A stretch of 64,000 nucleotides of DNA from GCA-003244245 sp963712995 (lineage in GTDB: Bacteria; Actinomycetota; Actinomycetes; Mycobacteriales; Pseudonocardiaceae): assembly GCA_963712995.1 (NCBI GenBank), contig CAVQKH010000030.1, positions 248,001 to 312,000 of the forward strand. Direction: 5' to 3'. Of the stretch, positions 49,301 to 58,391 are shown piece by piece. Both the position numbers and the translations under genes were made by a program. The notes below the pieces were generated by a model, which saw only the letters and a program-made list of their open reading frames with translations, had not been told where the DNA came from and searched no databases. Within the stretch, counting starts at the first letter, position 1. The number at the start of each line of letters is the position of its first letter.

Positions 49301-50681
49301 ATGGATACGGCTGCGGAGGTTGTTGTAGCCGTCCCAGCCGGCGACGATGCAGGTGCACGCACTGCCGACCTCTACGACTGGCAGGCCGCCATGGCAGCAG
49401 CTGACGGTTTGCGGATGTTCCTTGATGCCCTCGACAACCAAGGTCAACTCGTGCCTGGCGTGACGGGACGGGTGATCTGCGAGCACCACGAGGACTGGAC
49501 GCTGGTACGGGAGCCCGACGCGGAGCTAGTTTCGTGCAAGCATCGTGAGCTTGCGTCTGGGGCATGGACGACGATCCCGCAACTAGTTGGCAAGGGCGGC
49601 CTAGCGCATTTGTTCGGTCGCTGGCTTGCGCTCGACGAGAAGCCAAATGTCCGGTTGGTGACATGTGCGGGCTTAGCCGCAGGGCTTCCGCATAAACTTG
49701 CGACTTCCACCCAGCTTCTCAGAGACGAGGTCGCCGGCCACGAGCTTGACGCAGCAGAGCTGGCGTTGATCGAGGAGATTACAAGCCTCTTCACCAGGGA
49801 GCTTCATTTTCATCGCGATGGTCTACCTGACGAGTGGCGGGCGCCCGCCGATGCCAAGGCAAAGACCTATGTAGTACTCGATGATCATGTCCTGAAGGTT
49901 CGGACATTCCTCACCAGGCTCGTGATCGATGTAGGTCGCCCTAACCGCGATGTCATTGCGCACGCGGCACCAACCATGTTCGCCAGGCCGGTCTTACAGA
50001 AGATGGGCGGACCCGAGGACGCCTGCTCAGCCGTGTGGGAGGCTGTCCTGCAGCTATTCCGGGCACGCATGCGAGCCCGCGGACCACGGCAGTACGGGAA
50101 CCTTCCAGTCGTCTTCGCGGCGTCGGCCGTTTCAGGCGGCGCGACAACGGAGTTTGCGACCGACGCAGCTCTAGAGGGTCGGATCGTCGACCTCCAGGAT
50201 ATTGACGTAGCAATCCGCGTTGCTTTACGGAACCCGCAGGGGTACATGCCGCTCGCTATACCTGCTCAGCTCACCCGGCTGAGTGTCCAAGATGGCTCGC
50301 GGAGGATGCTCGGATACGAGCATCGCCCGGGCAGAGCGGTTGCGCACGGACTTCAAGCGATACCGGCGCGAGCGTGATAATAGCGCGCCTGGCGCTATCG
50401 CCGAATGGCGAAACCTGGAACGTCAACTGTTGCGCCTCGCCGATGAGACAACGCACACTACGCGAACCCCCACAGGCACCTGGGGGTCTCCACTGTGGCA
50501 CACCCTGGCGCAACGCCTCAACGACGCTTCGACGTTAGAATGGCTTGATGGTCTAGATGAAGATCTCGCACTAGGTGCGATTTGCGACCTGAGTGCCCAA
50601 TGCCAGGTCTGGTTTAGCTCTAACTTCGACGTTAGGTCCGAGTTGGCGCGTATACGCGAAGAGCGGACGGCTAGCCGATGA
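49301..50681 (+). pseudogene. DUF4297/Cap4-like nuclease (Lamassu LmuA-like), split by a frameshift
   Basis: ATG 49301 follows GGGGAGG. The first frame (358 codons to 50377) begins LYDWQAAMAAADGLRMFLDA, then GRVICEHHEDWTLV and ELVSCKHRE, a restriction-endonuclease-like E...ED...CKH pattern of DUF4297 nucleases. At ~50283-50292 another frame takes over: MARGGCSDTSIARAERLRTD to 50681, which looks like the natural helical C terminus of the same protein. One inserted base explains the break; alternatively these are two genes. It overlaps the next gene by 4 bases (ATGA). Likely the DNA-cutting effector of the cassette. Confidence 0.65.
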
Positions 50682-51244
50682 CATCCCCTAGTCAAGCCGA
50701 AGTACTCGAAGTCATACGAGACGACCTCGCCTATCACCAAATGCGCGTCCTGCTACTCGTCACAGCAGTAGCGGCCAGCGATGGCCACAGCCGTAAGCTC
50801 GACGGACTGACCAAGCTGGCCAAGCTGGACTTTCTTGTACGCTACCCGGCATTGGCGCCGCGGGTCCTCGATGACCTCGACGAAACAGACGGGCGCCTAC
50901 ACACAACACCTGATGCGGACGCCACCGACGTTGAGGCACCCATGACAAGATATAAGTACGGCCCTTGGGACGATCGGTACTACCCGGTCATCGGCGCCCT
51001 AGTTGGACGCGGTTTGCTGCGATATTCGAAAGGACGACGCGGCAGCGTTGCCCTTGTCCCAACTCCGGCTGGCCGGCGACTCGCCAAGAATCTCACGCAT
51101 TCAGAGACGTGGCGTGAGATCAGCGATCGCTGCTACGCCATCGCCCAGGCATCTGGCGGTCTTACAGGAACTGCCCTGAAGGACCTCATCTATCGCCACC
51201 TGTCTGACCTCATGGACCGCCCTCAACGGCAGGTAATTCGATGA
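50678..51244 (+). CDS. Middle component of Lamassu/ABC-3C-like cassette
   Basis: 188 aa; ATG 50678 and its stop both overlap neighbours by 4 bases (ATGA). LDGLTKLAKLDFLVRYPALA, TRYKYGPWDDRYYPVIGALV and GSVALVPTPAGRRLAKNL are typical of the winged-helix 'middle component' encoded between effector and ABC/SMC ATPase in ABC three-component and Lamassu-type (LmuC) systems. Intact. Confidence 0.65.
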   Translation: MTSPSQAEVLEVIRDDLAYHQMRVLLLVTAVAASDGHSRKLDGLTKLAKLDFLVRYPALAPRVLDDLDETDGRLHTTPDADATDVEAPMTRYKYGPWDDRYYPVIGALVGRGLLRYSKGRRGSVALVPTPAGRRLAKNLTHSETWREISDRCYAIAQASGGLTGTALKDLIYRHLSDLMDRPQRQVIR

Positions 51245-53173
51245 CTACACGTTTCCGCCTTGACTTCATACGCCTCGATACCACCCAAGGAGACGTCACC
51301 TATCGGTTCCCGTCTCCCCTCACGGTGTTGGCCGGCCCTGTGGGAGTCGGAAAGAGCACACTGTTTGAGCTGATCAAGTTCGCGATTGGCGGAAATGCCG
51401 AACTCACTCCGGTAGTCGATGAGAATGTCCGCGACGTTGAAGTGCACCTCACCGTCGGACGCGACAGGTACGGTTTTACCCGCAGCCTCGATCCCGCCAA
51501 ACGCAACACCATCCGCGTTGCCGACCTCATCACACGAGAGCGCCTCCCCGACCGATTCGTCTCCCGCGAACCGCTCCTGAGCACACTGCTACTTGGAGCA
51601 CTAGACCTCCCAACCGATATGCGGGCAGCCGCGCGCTCAAAACCGACGACCAACGCTGGCGACCGGATCTCGTTCGCAGACATCTTCACCTTCATGTACG
51701 TACGACAGGCCGATATCAACCGTGACATCGCTGCCAGTCAGGAGAGCTATCGGGAGCCAAAGCGCAAGTCCGTATTTGAAGTGCTGTTTGGGATCACCGA
51801 CGCAGCTATCCTCAAGACTCGGTCCGATATTGCTGAGCATAATGGCGCGCTGCTTAAGGCGGAGCATGACCACGAGGTCGTTCTTCAGTTCCTCCGCGAT
51901 AGCAATACTACGAACCGCATCGATGCCGAAAGCGCCCATGAGGCCGCGGTGGAGGCTGAAGCTTCAGCGCAGGCACGGTTGCGGGATCTTCGGGAGTCAC
52001 TTGATCCCGTCGAGGACCGTGAGACACAGACGCTGCGCGACCTGTTGAGCGAGGCGGAGCGCAGCACTAATGACGCTCGTCAGACGGCTGTCGTATTGAT
52101 GCAGCAGCAGGTTGACTACAGCAAGGAACGGCGTCGGCTTATCCAAGAGCGAGATCGACTCGGACGGCTTAAAGATGCCGGAGAGCGCTTGGCAGATTTC
52201 GAGTTCAGAGTCTGTCCTCGATGCATGCAAGATGTTCATGAACGCCATGCGGACCCAGGGCTATGCCGCCTATGCTTGCAGCCTGATCCGATTGAGACCC
52301 CCACGACGATGATGGCAGCTACAGTTACGAGCAACGTCAGCTTGCTAAGCAACTCGATGAGCTTGACGACCAGGTCGCTGCAGGCGCTGATCAGTTGGTT
52401 GAAGTCCAGCGGGTGGTCGAGCATCGGCAATCGCTGATTGCCCAACTCACCGCTGACCTCAGCGTGAGAACTCGGGACAGGATCACGCCTCAGCTGCAAG
52501 TGTTTAACGACGTGACGCAGGACTTGATGGAAGCGCGCGCTCGGCAAGAAGCACTCGAAGGTGTACTTCGGCAGTGGGATCGGGCCGACGACCTTGGGGG
52601 CGCGGCTGATCGAATTAGGGCTGACATCGAACGCCTACGCACATCCTTGCAGAGAGACGAAGAACGACTTGACGAGCGCAAGAACGAGATCTTCGACGAA
52701 CTCGATGCCGAGTTTTCTGCGACGATTGCGGCAATGGGTGTACCGGGTGTCGAGTTGGCTCGTATCGATCGGGGCACCTACCTACCTGTCCTGAACGGAC
52801 AGCCCTACAGGAGGGTAAGCCCGGCGGGAGGTATTCGAACCGCGACGCAGGTTGCTTCTGGCTCACCCTCATGACAGTTGCGCTACGACGACGTGACACC
52901 AAATACCCCGCGTTCTTGCTCATAGACAGTCCCCGTACATCGCTAAATGACGACCAACTTGCCGCGGCTCTCTACCGACGGATAGTGACAAGGGTCGGAG
53001 CGGCAGAGGACCGACTTCAAATCATTATCGGCGACAACGAGTTGCCTAGTACCTATCGTCGCCAGTACGAGCAGATCGACTTCTCCTACGAGAACCCGAC
53101 CATCAGCACGGTTTCCCATCCCGGCCCTGCTGTTGAAACTCTGACACCGGATGAGTCCGAAGAGTTGGAGTAG
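51241..53173 (+). pseudogene. SMC/Rad50-like ATPase with zinc hook (Lamassu LmuB/ABC-3C-like), two frameshifts
   Basis: ATG 51241. Walker A GPVGVGKSTLFELIKFAIGG near residues 31-50, then ~300 residues of coiled coil. At the apex are two CxxC pairs (FRVCPRCMQDV and GLCRLCLQPD), a zinc-hook-like site. A shift near 52302 (CCCCC run) moves the second coiled-coil arm (VEVQRVVEHRQSLIAQLTAD...) to another frame ending 52874. A second shift near 52860 moves the C lobe (PAFLLIDSPRTSLNDDQLAA, Walker B) to a third frame ending 53173. Total would be ~640 aa. DNA-sensing ATPase of the cassette; probably inactive as read. Confidence 0.7.
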
Positions 53174-53192
53174 CCCTCGAAGGTGAATTTTT

Positions 53193-54530
53193 CTAACTGG
53201 AACGGTTGCGGATTGCTGAAAGCGCGTCGAGCGCGGTGTCGTCGGCCTCGGGCAAGGTGTGTAGGTAGCGCTCGGTTGTGGCGATGCTGTCGTGGCCCAG
53301 GCGCTCTTTCACGACTTGCAGGTTCGCGCCTCCGGCGAGCAGCCATGACGCGTGAGCGTGCCGCAGATCGTGAACACGGACATTCATTTCTAGTTTTGCG
53401 GCTGCGACGGCCGGCTTCCAAATTTTCGTTCGGAACCAGTCGCGGGGGATATGTCCGTCAGTGTCGACAGTTCGCGGGGTCCTCGGGTTGTCTTTTCCGT
53501 CAGCGCGGCGCCGCGCACGGTAGATGGCGCACGCGGCCCGGCAGTGTTCGCAGCGGCATTTGCCGGCACCATAGCCGCTAAGTGTGCCGTGCTTGTACTT
53601 TCGCCCCTGTTTGTTCGGATCAGTGAATCCAAGCTCGTCGGGGTTGGGGGCAACGCGAAGAGTCGGCCGCTTGGCTTCTTCGCCTCGTATGGCGAACAGA
53701 AGCTCGCCCGGTCCAAGGTCTTGGGTGTCCCGGTGGTGTTTCAACTTCTCGACGATCTGGGCACTGAGCTTGAAGCGCCGGTATTCCTTGTCTTTGGGGT
53801 ACTGCTGCACCCAGAACCGTTTCCCTTCGGGATGAAACTTCGGATTGACCTGAACCACTGCGCGGCTCACGGTGAGGACGCGCGACGTGCAGTCCAGGTC
53901 GCTTACTCGTAGCTCGGTTAGTTCGCCCCATCGAAGACCGCTTTCGATGTCGGTCTCTACGAGCAGTTGAGTTTCAGAGTCGGGGAGGGTTTGGTAGATC
54001 ATGTCGAACTGTTCGGGGGTGATTATCACGCGTGGCTTGACTGGCACGGTCGGGGTCTTGACGCCCTTGCAGGGGTGCACGAAGGTTACCTGATCATTGA
54101 GCGCGGTGGTGAAGATCGCGCTCAGGATCATTTTGTTGTGCTTGATCGTCGCCGGGGTGACGCCGTTGGCGCTGAGCTGCGTGATCCAGCCCCGTACGTG
54201 CTCGGGAAGGATGTCGATCATCCGCATCGGCCCGAACTCCGGGATGATGTGCTTGCGGAGCGAGTATGTGTAGCCCTCGCGGGTCGACGGTTCCCTGACG
54301 TGGTCCGGTAGCCAGATGTCCTCGACGTAGCGCTCGAAGATGATGCGTCCCCGAGCTGGATCACCGACACGGCCCTCGGCGAGTTTGGCCTCTGCCTTCT
54401 GCCACGCCCGGTCGGCGTCCTTCTTGTTCGAGAAGGTGTTGGCCGAGCGTTCACGGCCCTTGATGTCCTTGTAGTAGGCCGTGTAGCGCGCCTTGCCGTC
54501 ACGCCCCAGGCGCTTGCGTGAGAACCCCAT
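53193..54530 (-). CDS. Tyrosine recombinase (integrase) of the element
   Basis: 445 aa, ATG 54530. The N-terminal arm-binding part (DGKARYTAYYKDIKGRERSA) and SAM-like core-binding domain are followed by the catalytic residues: Arg in ESGLRWGELTEL, H-x-x-R in VHDLRHAHASWLL, His/Tyr in ERLGHDSIATTERYLH. Between them is a Cys-containing insert (KCRCEHCRAACA) seen in a subgroup of actinomycete integrases. It is located 170 bases from attR with repeats in between. Intact, so excision may still be possible. Confidence 0.92.
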   Translation of the reverse strand: MGFSRKRLGRDGKARYTAYYKDIKGRERSANTFSNKKDADRAWQKAEAKLAEGRVGDPARGRIIFERYVEDIWLPDHVREPSTREGYTYSLRKHIIPEFGPMRMIDILPEHVRGWITQLSANGVTPATIKHNKMILSAIFTTALNDQVTFVHPCKGVKTPTVPVKPRVIITPEQFDMIYQTLPDSETQLLVETDIESGLRWGELTELRVSDLDCTSRVLTVSRAVVQVNPKFHPEGKRFWVQQYPKDKEYRRFKLSAQIVEKLKHHRDTQDLGPGELLFAIRGEEAKRPTLRVAPNPDELGFTDPNKQGRKYKHGTLSGYGAGKCRCEHCRAACAIYRARRRADGKDNPRTPRTVDTDGHIPRDWFRTKIWKPAVAAAKLEMNVRVHDLRHAHASWLLAGGANLQVVKERLGHDSIATTERYLHTLPEADDTALDALSAIRNRSS

Positions 54531-54548
54531 CTAGACCTACCTCGCAGG

Positions 54549-54577
54549 TTGACCGCTTGACCGTCATTTGACCGTGG
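54549..54577 (+). promoter_or_regulatory. Putative integrase arm-type sites, right end
   Basis: TTGACCG at 54549-54555 and 54557-54563, then TTTGACCGTGG at 54567-54577, between the integrase start and attR. The last matches the left-end repeats at 28078-28099 exactly. The sites may also control integrase expression. Confidence 0.55.
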
Positions 54578-54696
54578 ACCGAGCGGTTCTTACGGTCAGG
54601 ATCTGACATCCAGCGTCAGCAGCATAGTGCCTTCTAACTGCGATGATACACCGATTTTGTGCAGTGGGGGAGTGGTAGATGAACGCCTGATCGGCA

Positions 54697-54741
54697 CTCA
54701 TAACCCAGAGGTCGTAGGTTCGAATCCTACCCCCGCTACCA
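54697..54741 (+). repeat. attR: 45-bp direct repeat (tRNA-fMet 3' half)
   Basis: Identical to 27978-28022. The 5' half of the tRNA is absent here, so this is not a tRNA gene. It sets the right border of a ~26.7-kb element. Confidence 0.92.
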
Positions 54742-54749
54742 GGGTAATT

Positions 54750-54776
54750 GGCCCCCGGGACACCGTCCCGGGGGCC
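54750..54776 (+). terminator. Terminator hairpin beyond attR
   Basis: GGCCCCCGGGAC (54750-54761) with its exact complement at 54765-54776, then ATTTACAT. Probably the original terminator of the tRNA gene before integration. Confidence 0.75.
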
Positions 54777-55075
54777 ATTTACATGGTCCTGTGACCAGAT
54801 TTGTGACCAGCGCAGCGTAGGTACATCCCATCCCCACCGTGGAGTGTCGGTGCCTGGGTGCTGCTACGTGGCGTCAGTGGGTTTGGGAGCAGCTGATCGG
54901 TGATCCGATGCGGCTGCCCACCATTGAGCTCGGCAGGTCAAGATCTAGCTGTACGAGTCGCGGGCGCTTCCCGCGGGGCCAGTGACTTGAGGGCGAGACT
55001 CGATCTCGGCGATGGGGTCGCGGATTCCGGCGCCGAACCACTAGGTCCCAAGCGACGGGCTGCCTGTCCTCGCCG
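54777..55075. other. Intergenic region right of the element
   Basis: About 300 bases. Apart from a tandem TGTGACCAG near 54790-54808, I see no gene, promoter or repeat of note. Confidence 0.5.
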
Positions 55076-55792
55076 CTACCTCAGCAGACGGAGGGCGGCA
55101 CGCATCTGCCGACGCGCGGTGCTCCGGTTCTGTGGATCTTCCAGCATCCGTTGGCGAGTAACGCCGCCACCGTTATCCTCGCGGAGCCACTTTATCGCCT
55201 CGACAGAGGCGTCTTGTATCTCCAGCCCGGCCTCGACCCGCTCCTCACACCACTCCTCGATGAGGTCGGCCTCCTCATACGCTGGGCTAGACACCTCCTG
55301 GTACGTCGTCGTCGGCACCACTACTCGGCTGTTGTGATGGACCCAACGCTGCAGAAGCAGGTTGACTCCCATTTGCGACAGGCAAGCGGATCGCTTGTCC
55401 GCGGCGAGGTCGTCGGCAGCGACGAGGTAGAGCTCGTCAAAGAACGCGGCCTGGTGTCGCCTTCCTGTTTCCACAGCTGGAACCAGCTCGGGTAACGGCA
55501 TCTTGCCCAGGTGCCCGGTCCAGTCCTCTACGGGGATGACCTTGTGGTTGCGAAGCTCAGCCACCATTAGCCGGGAGTGCAGATCGACTCCATTGGAGCG
55601 TAGGGCGCACGGGTGTTGCAGAATAATCACCGTCTTGGTTTTGGATTCCCTGAGTCCTTGCACCGGGACCTTCTCGAAGACATCACCCGTGAAGACGGGA
55701 CGGTGGTGCACGACCTCGTTGCCGCGGGCACGGTAGAGGCTGCCCCAATCCGGGATCCCATCCGCGCCGGGGTATTCAAGATCGTGCGCCAC
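55076..55792 (-). CDS. Unknown protein, third gene of TIGR04255 cassette
   Basis: 238 aa, ATG 55792, 2 bases after the stop of the HTH gene. The N-terminal half is beta-rich (VVHHRPVFTGDVFEKVPVQG, TKTVIILQHPCALRSNG); the C-terminal half is charged and helical. IILQHPC with a single Cys and a downstream SRLMVAEL might form an active site, but I know no family. Operon position suggests a function with the TIGR04255 and HTH proteins. Confidence 0.6.
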   Translation of the reverse strand: MAHDLEYPGADGIPDWGSLYRARGNEVVHHRPVFTGDVFEKVPVQGLRESKTKTVIILQHPCALRSNGVDLHSRLMVAELRNHKVIPVEDWTGHLGKMPLPELVPAVETGRRHQAAFFDELYLVAADDLAADKRSACLSQMGVNLLLQRWVHHNSRVVVPTTTYQEVSSPAYEEADLIEEWCEERVEAGLEIQDASVEAIKWLREDNGGGVTRQRMLEDPQNRSTARRQMRAALRLLR

Positions 55793-55794
55793 GC

Positions 55795-56445
55795 TCAGCG
55801 CTCCTTTGGACGGATCGACAGCTGCCCGTCAGCGGCGCGGAAGACGTCGAATTCTGACCGGTACCGGTCCTGCCACTGCGGATCCCAGGCAATGAGAATC
55901 TGCTCGGAGTCGGTGTGGCCGCTGGCGAAGTCCAAGACCAGATCCCACCGGCCACAAGCCCAGAGGTCGATCGGTGTCACTGGCACCCCGAGCTGCAGGG
56001 GCATTTCGAACCATGAGGTCACCTCCTGGATGCCGTAGTGCTCGCATATGAGGTCGCATGCAGCAAGCAGGCTCGCCACCTTCTGGCGGTTCTCACCCGT
56101 CGTGCCCTCGCCCCGTCGCCACTTCTGGATGGCAGGCACGCTGACACCCACCAGTTTGGCGACGTCTCTCCAGCCGAACCCGAGGTCGGCCAGCTCGTCT
56201 AGCATCTCCTGCGCGCTCGCCCGACCGCGCTTGTTCGTACGAGCGTTCCACTCGGCGTATTGGCTCTTTTGATGCAGCTCGCCGGACACCTCGTACAGGT
56301 TTCGAACCTGCTGCCGGATGTAGCCGAAATCCTCGGTCAGCACAGTGGTCACGGTCTTTGTCTTCGTGAGCGACGGTGGAGGATTAATGTCAGTGCCGGC
56401 GGTGCCAGGCTCGACGAGCAGGTCCCGACTTCGATCACTTGACAT
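55795..56445 (-). CDS. HTH protein of TIGR04255 cassette
   Basis: 216 aa from ATG 56445, overlapping the TIGR04255 stop by 11 bases. An N-terminal ~70-residue helical region precedes an XRE-like HTH (FGWRDVAKLVGVSVPAIQKW) and a C-terminal domain (VTPIDLWACGRWDLVLDFAS) of the kind seen in antitoxin-like or regulatory proteins. Likely binds DNA; may regulate the cassette. Confidence 0.6.
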   Translation of the reverse strand: MSSDRSRDLLVEPGTAGTDINPPPSLTKTKTVTTVLTEDFGYIRQQVRNLYEVSGELHQKSQYAEWNARTNKRGRASAQEMLDELADLGFGWRDVAKLVGVSVPAIQKWRRGEGTTGENRQKVASLLAACDLICEHYGIQEVTSWFEMPLQLGVPVTPIDLWACGRWDLVLDFASGHTDSEQILIAWDPQWQDRYRSEFDVFRAADGQLSIRPKER

Positions 56446-57256
56446 GGCGGAAGACCTCCTCTCTCAAGCGATCAGTGATAAGCCGTTCGAACAATTTACG
56501 CACAGGGGCGTGCAGCTCATCGCAGGTAGCCAGCAGCGCCTTGACGTCGAACTCGGGGATTCCCTCGCCTGGTGTCCAGAAGCTGTCGATGTCCATGAGG
56601 AAGAACGGACCAGGGATGGAAGGGGAACGCTTCAGATCCCCCCCCGGATCCACAGCGAACCCCTCCCGGGGCCCGTAGCGCAGCACGACCGTGCGCTCTG
56701 GTCCCGGTGTGAAGGCGCTAATGCCCTGCCAGTGAGCGGCGACCAGACCGAGCTCATCACCAACCGGGGCGGGCCCGAGCAGTGTGGGATCGACCCACGG
56801 CGTCCAATCCTGCTCAGGGCCCCCGGACACTCGGATCTCATCGATGTATCGGAGGCCGACCCGCTCAACCCCGTCGACGCCGCCGATCTCCTGCCTCACT
56901 TCAAGCACGTCGGCGACGAGAGCCCGCAGCTGTTCCCACCGCACGTATCGGGTCGTCTCGACGACGACCGCCTCGGTTCGCATAGACACCGCTGCGGTGT
57001 GGTCCCGGCTGAAGTACCTCGGGAACTCCTCGGCTCGCAGCTCAGGTGCGACTGCTGGGCCCCCGAGGGACTGCACAACGGTCAGCTGCTGGAACTGTCC
57101 GGTCCTCATGATCGGGACATGGCTACTCAGTCGCCGCTTGATCTTGTTCCGCTGGGCTGGAGTTAGCTGGTCGGTTGTCGGGTGGCGCACCTCCAGCGCA
57201 ACCAGGACCACCGGGGCGTTCGGATGGACTTCTCGCTCCTCCTCCATGTGCGTCAT
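56435..57256 (-). CDS. TIGR04255-family protein
   Basis: 273 aa from ATG 57256 (MTHMEEEREVHPNAPVVLV); the frame is open to 57304. The N-terminal HPNAPVVLVALEVRHP and the mid-protein VERVGLRYIDEI with later FFLMDIDSFW are characteristic of TIGR04255 ('sporadically distributed protein'). The family is patchily spread among bacteria, suggesting mobile or conflict-related genes. First gene of a three-gene minus-strand operon. Confidence 0.7.
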   Translation of the reverse strand: MTHMEEEREVHPNAPVVLVALEVRHPTTDQLTPAQRNKIKRRLSSHVPIMRTGQFQQLTVVQSLGGPAVAPELRAEEFPRYFSRDHTAAVSMRTEAVVVETTRYVRWEQLRALVADVLEVRQEIGGVDGVERVGLRYIDEIRVSGGPEQDWTPWVDPTLLGPAPVGDELGLVAAHWQGISAFTPGPERTVVLRYGPREGFAVDPGGDLKRSPSIPGPFFLMDIDSFWTPGEGIPEFDVKALLATCDELHAPVRKLFERLITDRLREEVFRHVK

Positions 57257-57377
57257 GCTACCCCTTCGGCAACTAGAACAACAACCTAAAGCACAACCAT
57301 TCACTATACGCTGCCTTCTGCAGCAGGAGCCTGCCAGGAACTGACGGATGCGCTCGGTGGTCCACTCCTAAGCTAGG

Positions 57378-57638
57378 TCAATGGCCGTGACGGAGTTCTC
57401 CTCCAGCCCACCGGACCTCCAGCGCTTCGCGGATCAGCTTGGCGACCAACTCGGCGGCCTCCCGGTCGTGACCCGTGGAGCGGTGCCCGTAGACCTGAAA
57501 GGTCACGCTCATGTCGGAGTGGCCGATCCGGTCACTAAGGTCTTCGGTGTTACGCCGCTGTCCATACTGGTAACCAGCAGTGTTCCGATGCTGTCGAGTA
57601 GCCTTGAGTTGATGATCTGCTGACCGGCTATTCCTCAT
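57378..57638 (-). pseudogene. Integrase C-terminal fragment
   Basis: LSDRIGHSDMSVTFQVYGHR followed by EAAELVAKLIREAL is the C terminus of a phage-type tyrosine recombinase (GHS...VYGH with catalytic Tyr), but the upstream catalytic domain is missing. Remnant of a different element from the one at 28-54.7 kb. Confidence 0.65.
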
Positions 57639-58063
57639 TTTTGGTGATCGCCTCTGTTTGCGAGGTCAGCGGCGTAGCGGGACCAGTCGCCTCCTGCGTC
57701 TCGGGTCCACCGGGTGGCGGTTGCGGGGGTGAGGTGGAGGAGTTCGGCGAGGACGGCAGCGGGGACCTCGGCGGCGAGTTGGAGAAGGGTGGCGCGTCGG
57801 CCGGGTAGGGCTCGGATGCCCAGGGTCCGGAGGCGTTCGCCGAGGCGGGCGGGTGTGATAGGGCGTCCTGGTAGGTGTCCTGGGAACAGCCATGGGCTGG
57901 TGGTGGGTGAGCCGACACCGAGGTGGCTGCGGCCAACTTCGATGATGCTGGCCGTAGCAGAGCAGGAGGGCGCCGGCGACCCGGTCGGTGAGTTCCAGGG
58001 TGTCGTCGTGGAGGAGGCGGGCGACCAGGGCCCAGCGCGTGTCGGCGTCGGTGTGAGTCCCAT
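57635..58063 (-). pseudogene. Fragment of an actinobacterial integrase/transposase-like protein
   Basis: The C-terminal ~100 residues (WLFPGHLPGRPITPARLGER, ALPGRRATLLQLAAEVPAAV, RWTRDAGGDWSRYAADLA) match the end of a recombinase-like protein family common in Streptomyces and relatives; the N terminus is out of frame or gone. Confidence 0.5.
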
Positions 58064-58069
58064 GTTGGT

Positions 58070-58391
58070 TTGTCGAGTGATCCCCTCTCCTCGGAAGTGG
58101 GCGTGTTCACCTCGCCGGTGGCGATGAGCTCATGGGCGGCCCAGACCAGGTCGGTCAGTGTGAACCACGGCTCGCTCAGGGGATCGCTGGCGGGGACTCC
58201 GATCGGCACCTCGGGCTGCAGGGGTAGCACCCGCAGCGACTCGAGGTCGATGACGACCGGCCGCGACGCAGTGACGCAGGCGCCACCGGAGCCAGAGACT
58301 CAAGCGCCAACTGCCGTCCGTCCGGGGACACCGCGGAACGTCCGACGAGCCCGTCGACCGTCACGTTGATCTTAACGCGGGCGGTAGACAT
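58070..58391 (-). pseudogene. Frameshifted small hypothetical protein
   Basis: From ATG 58391: STARVKINVTVDGLVGRSAV; after a shift near 58250 the reading continues LPLQPEVPIGVPASDPLSEP and WFTLTDLVWAAHELIATGEV in another frame. Function unknown; it adjoins the toxin-antitoxin pair. Confidence 0.4.

Noticed and set aside
54661..54741. Second tRNA-Met gene
   Set aside because: Only the 3' 45 bases match; the 5' half cannot form acceptor or D arms. It is attR.
28023..54741. Phage origin of the element
   Set aside because: No capsid, terminase, portal, tail or lysis genes are seen; the replication-relaxation and FtsK/TraG-like genes indicate an integrative conjugative-type element.
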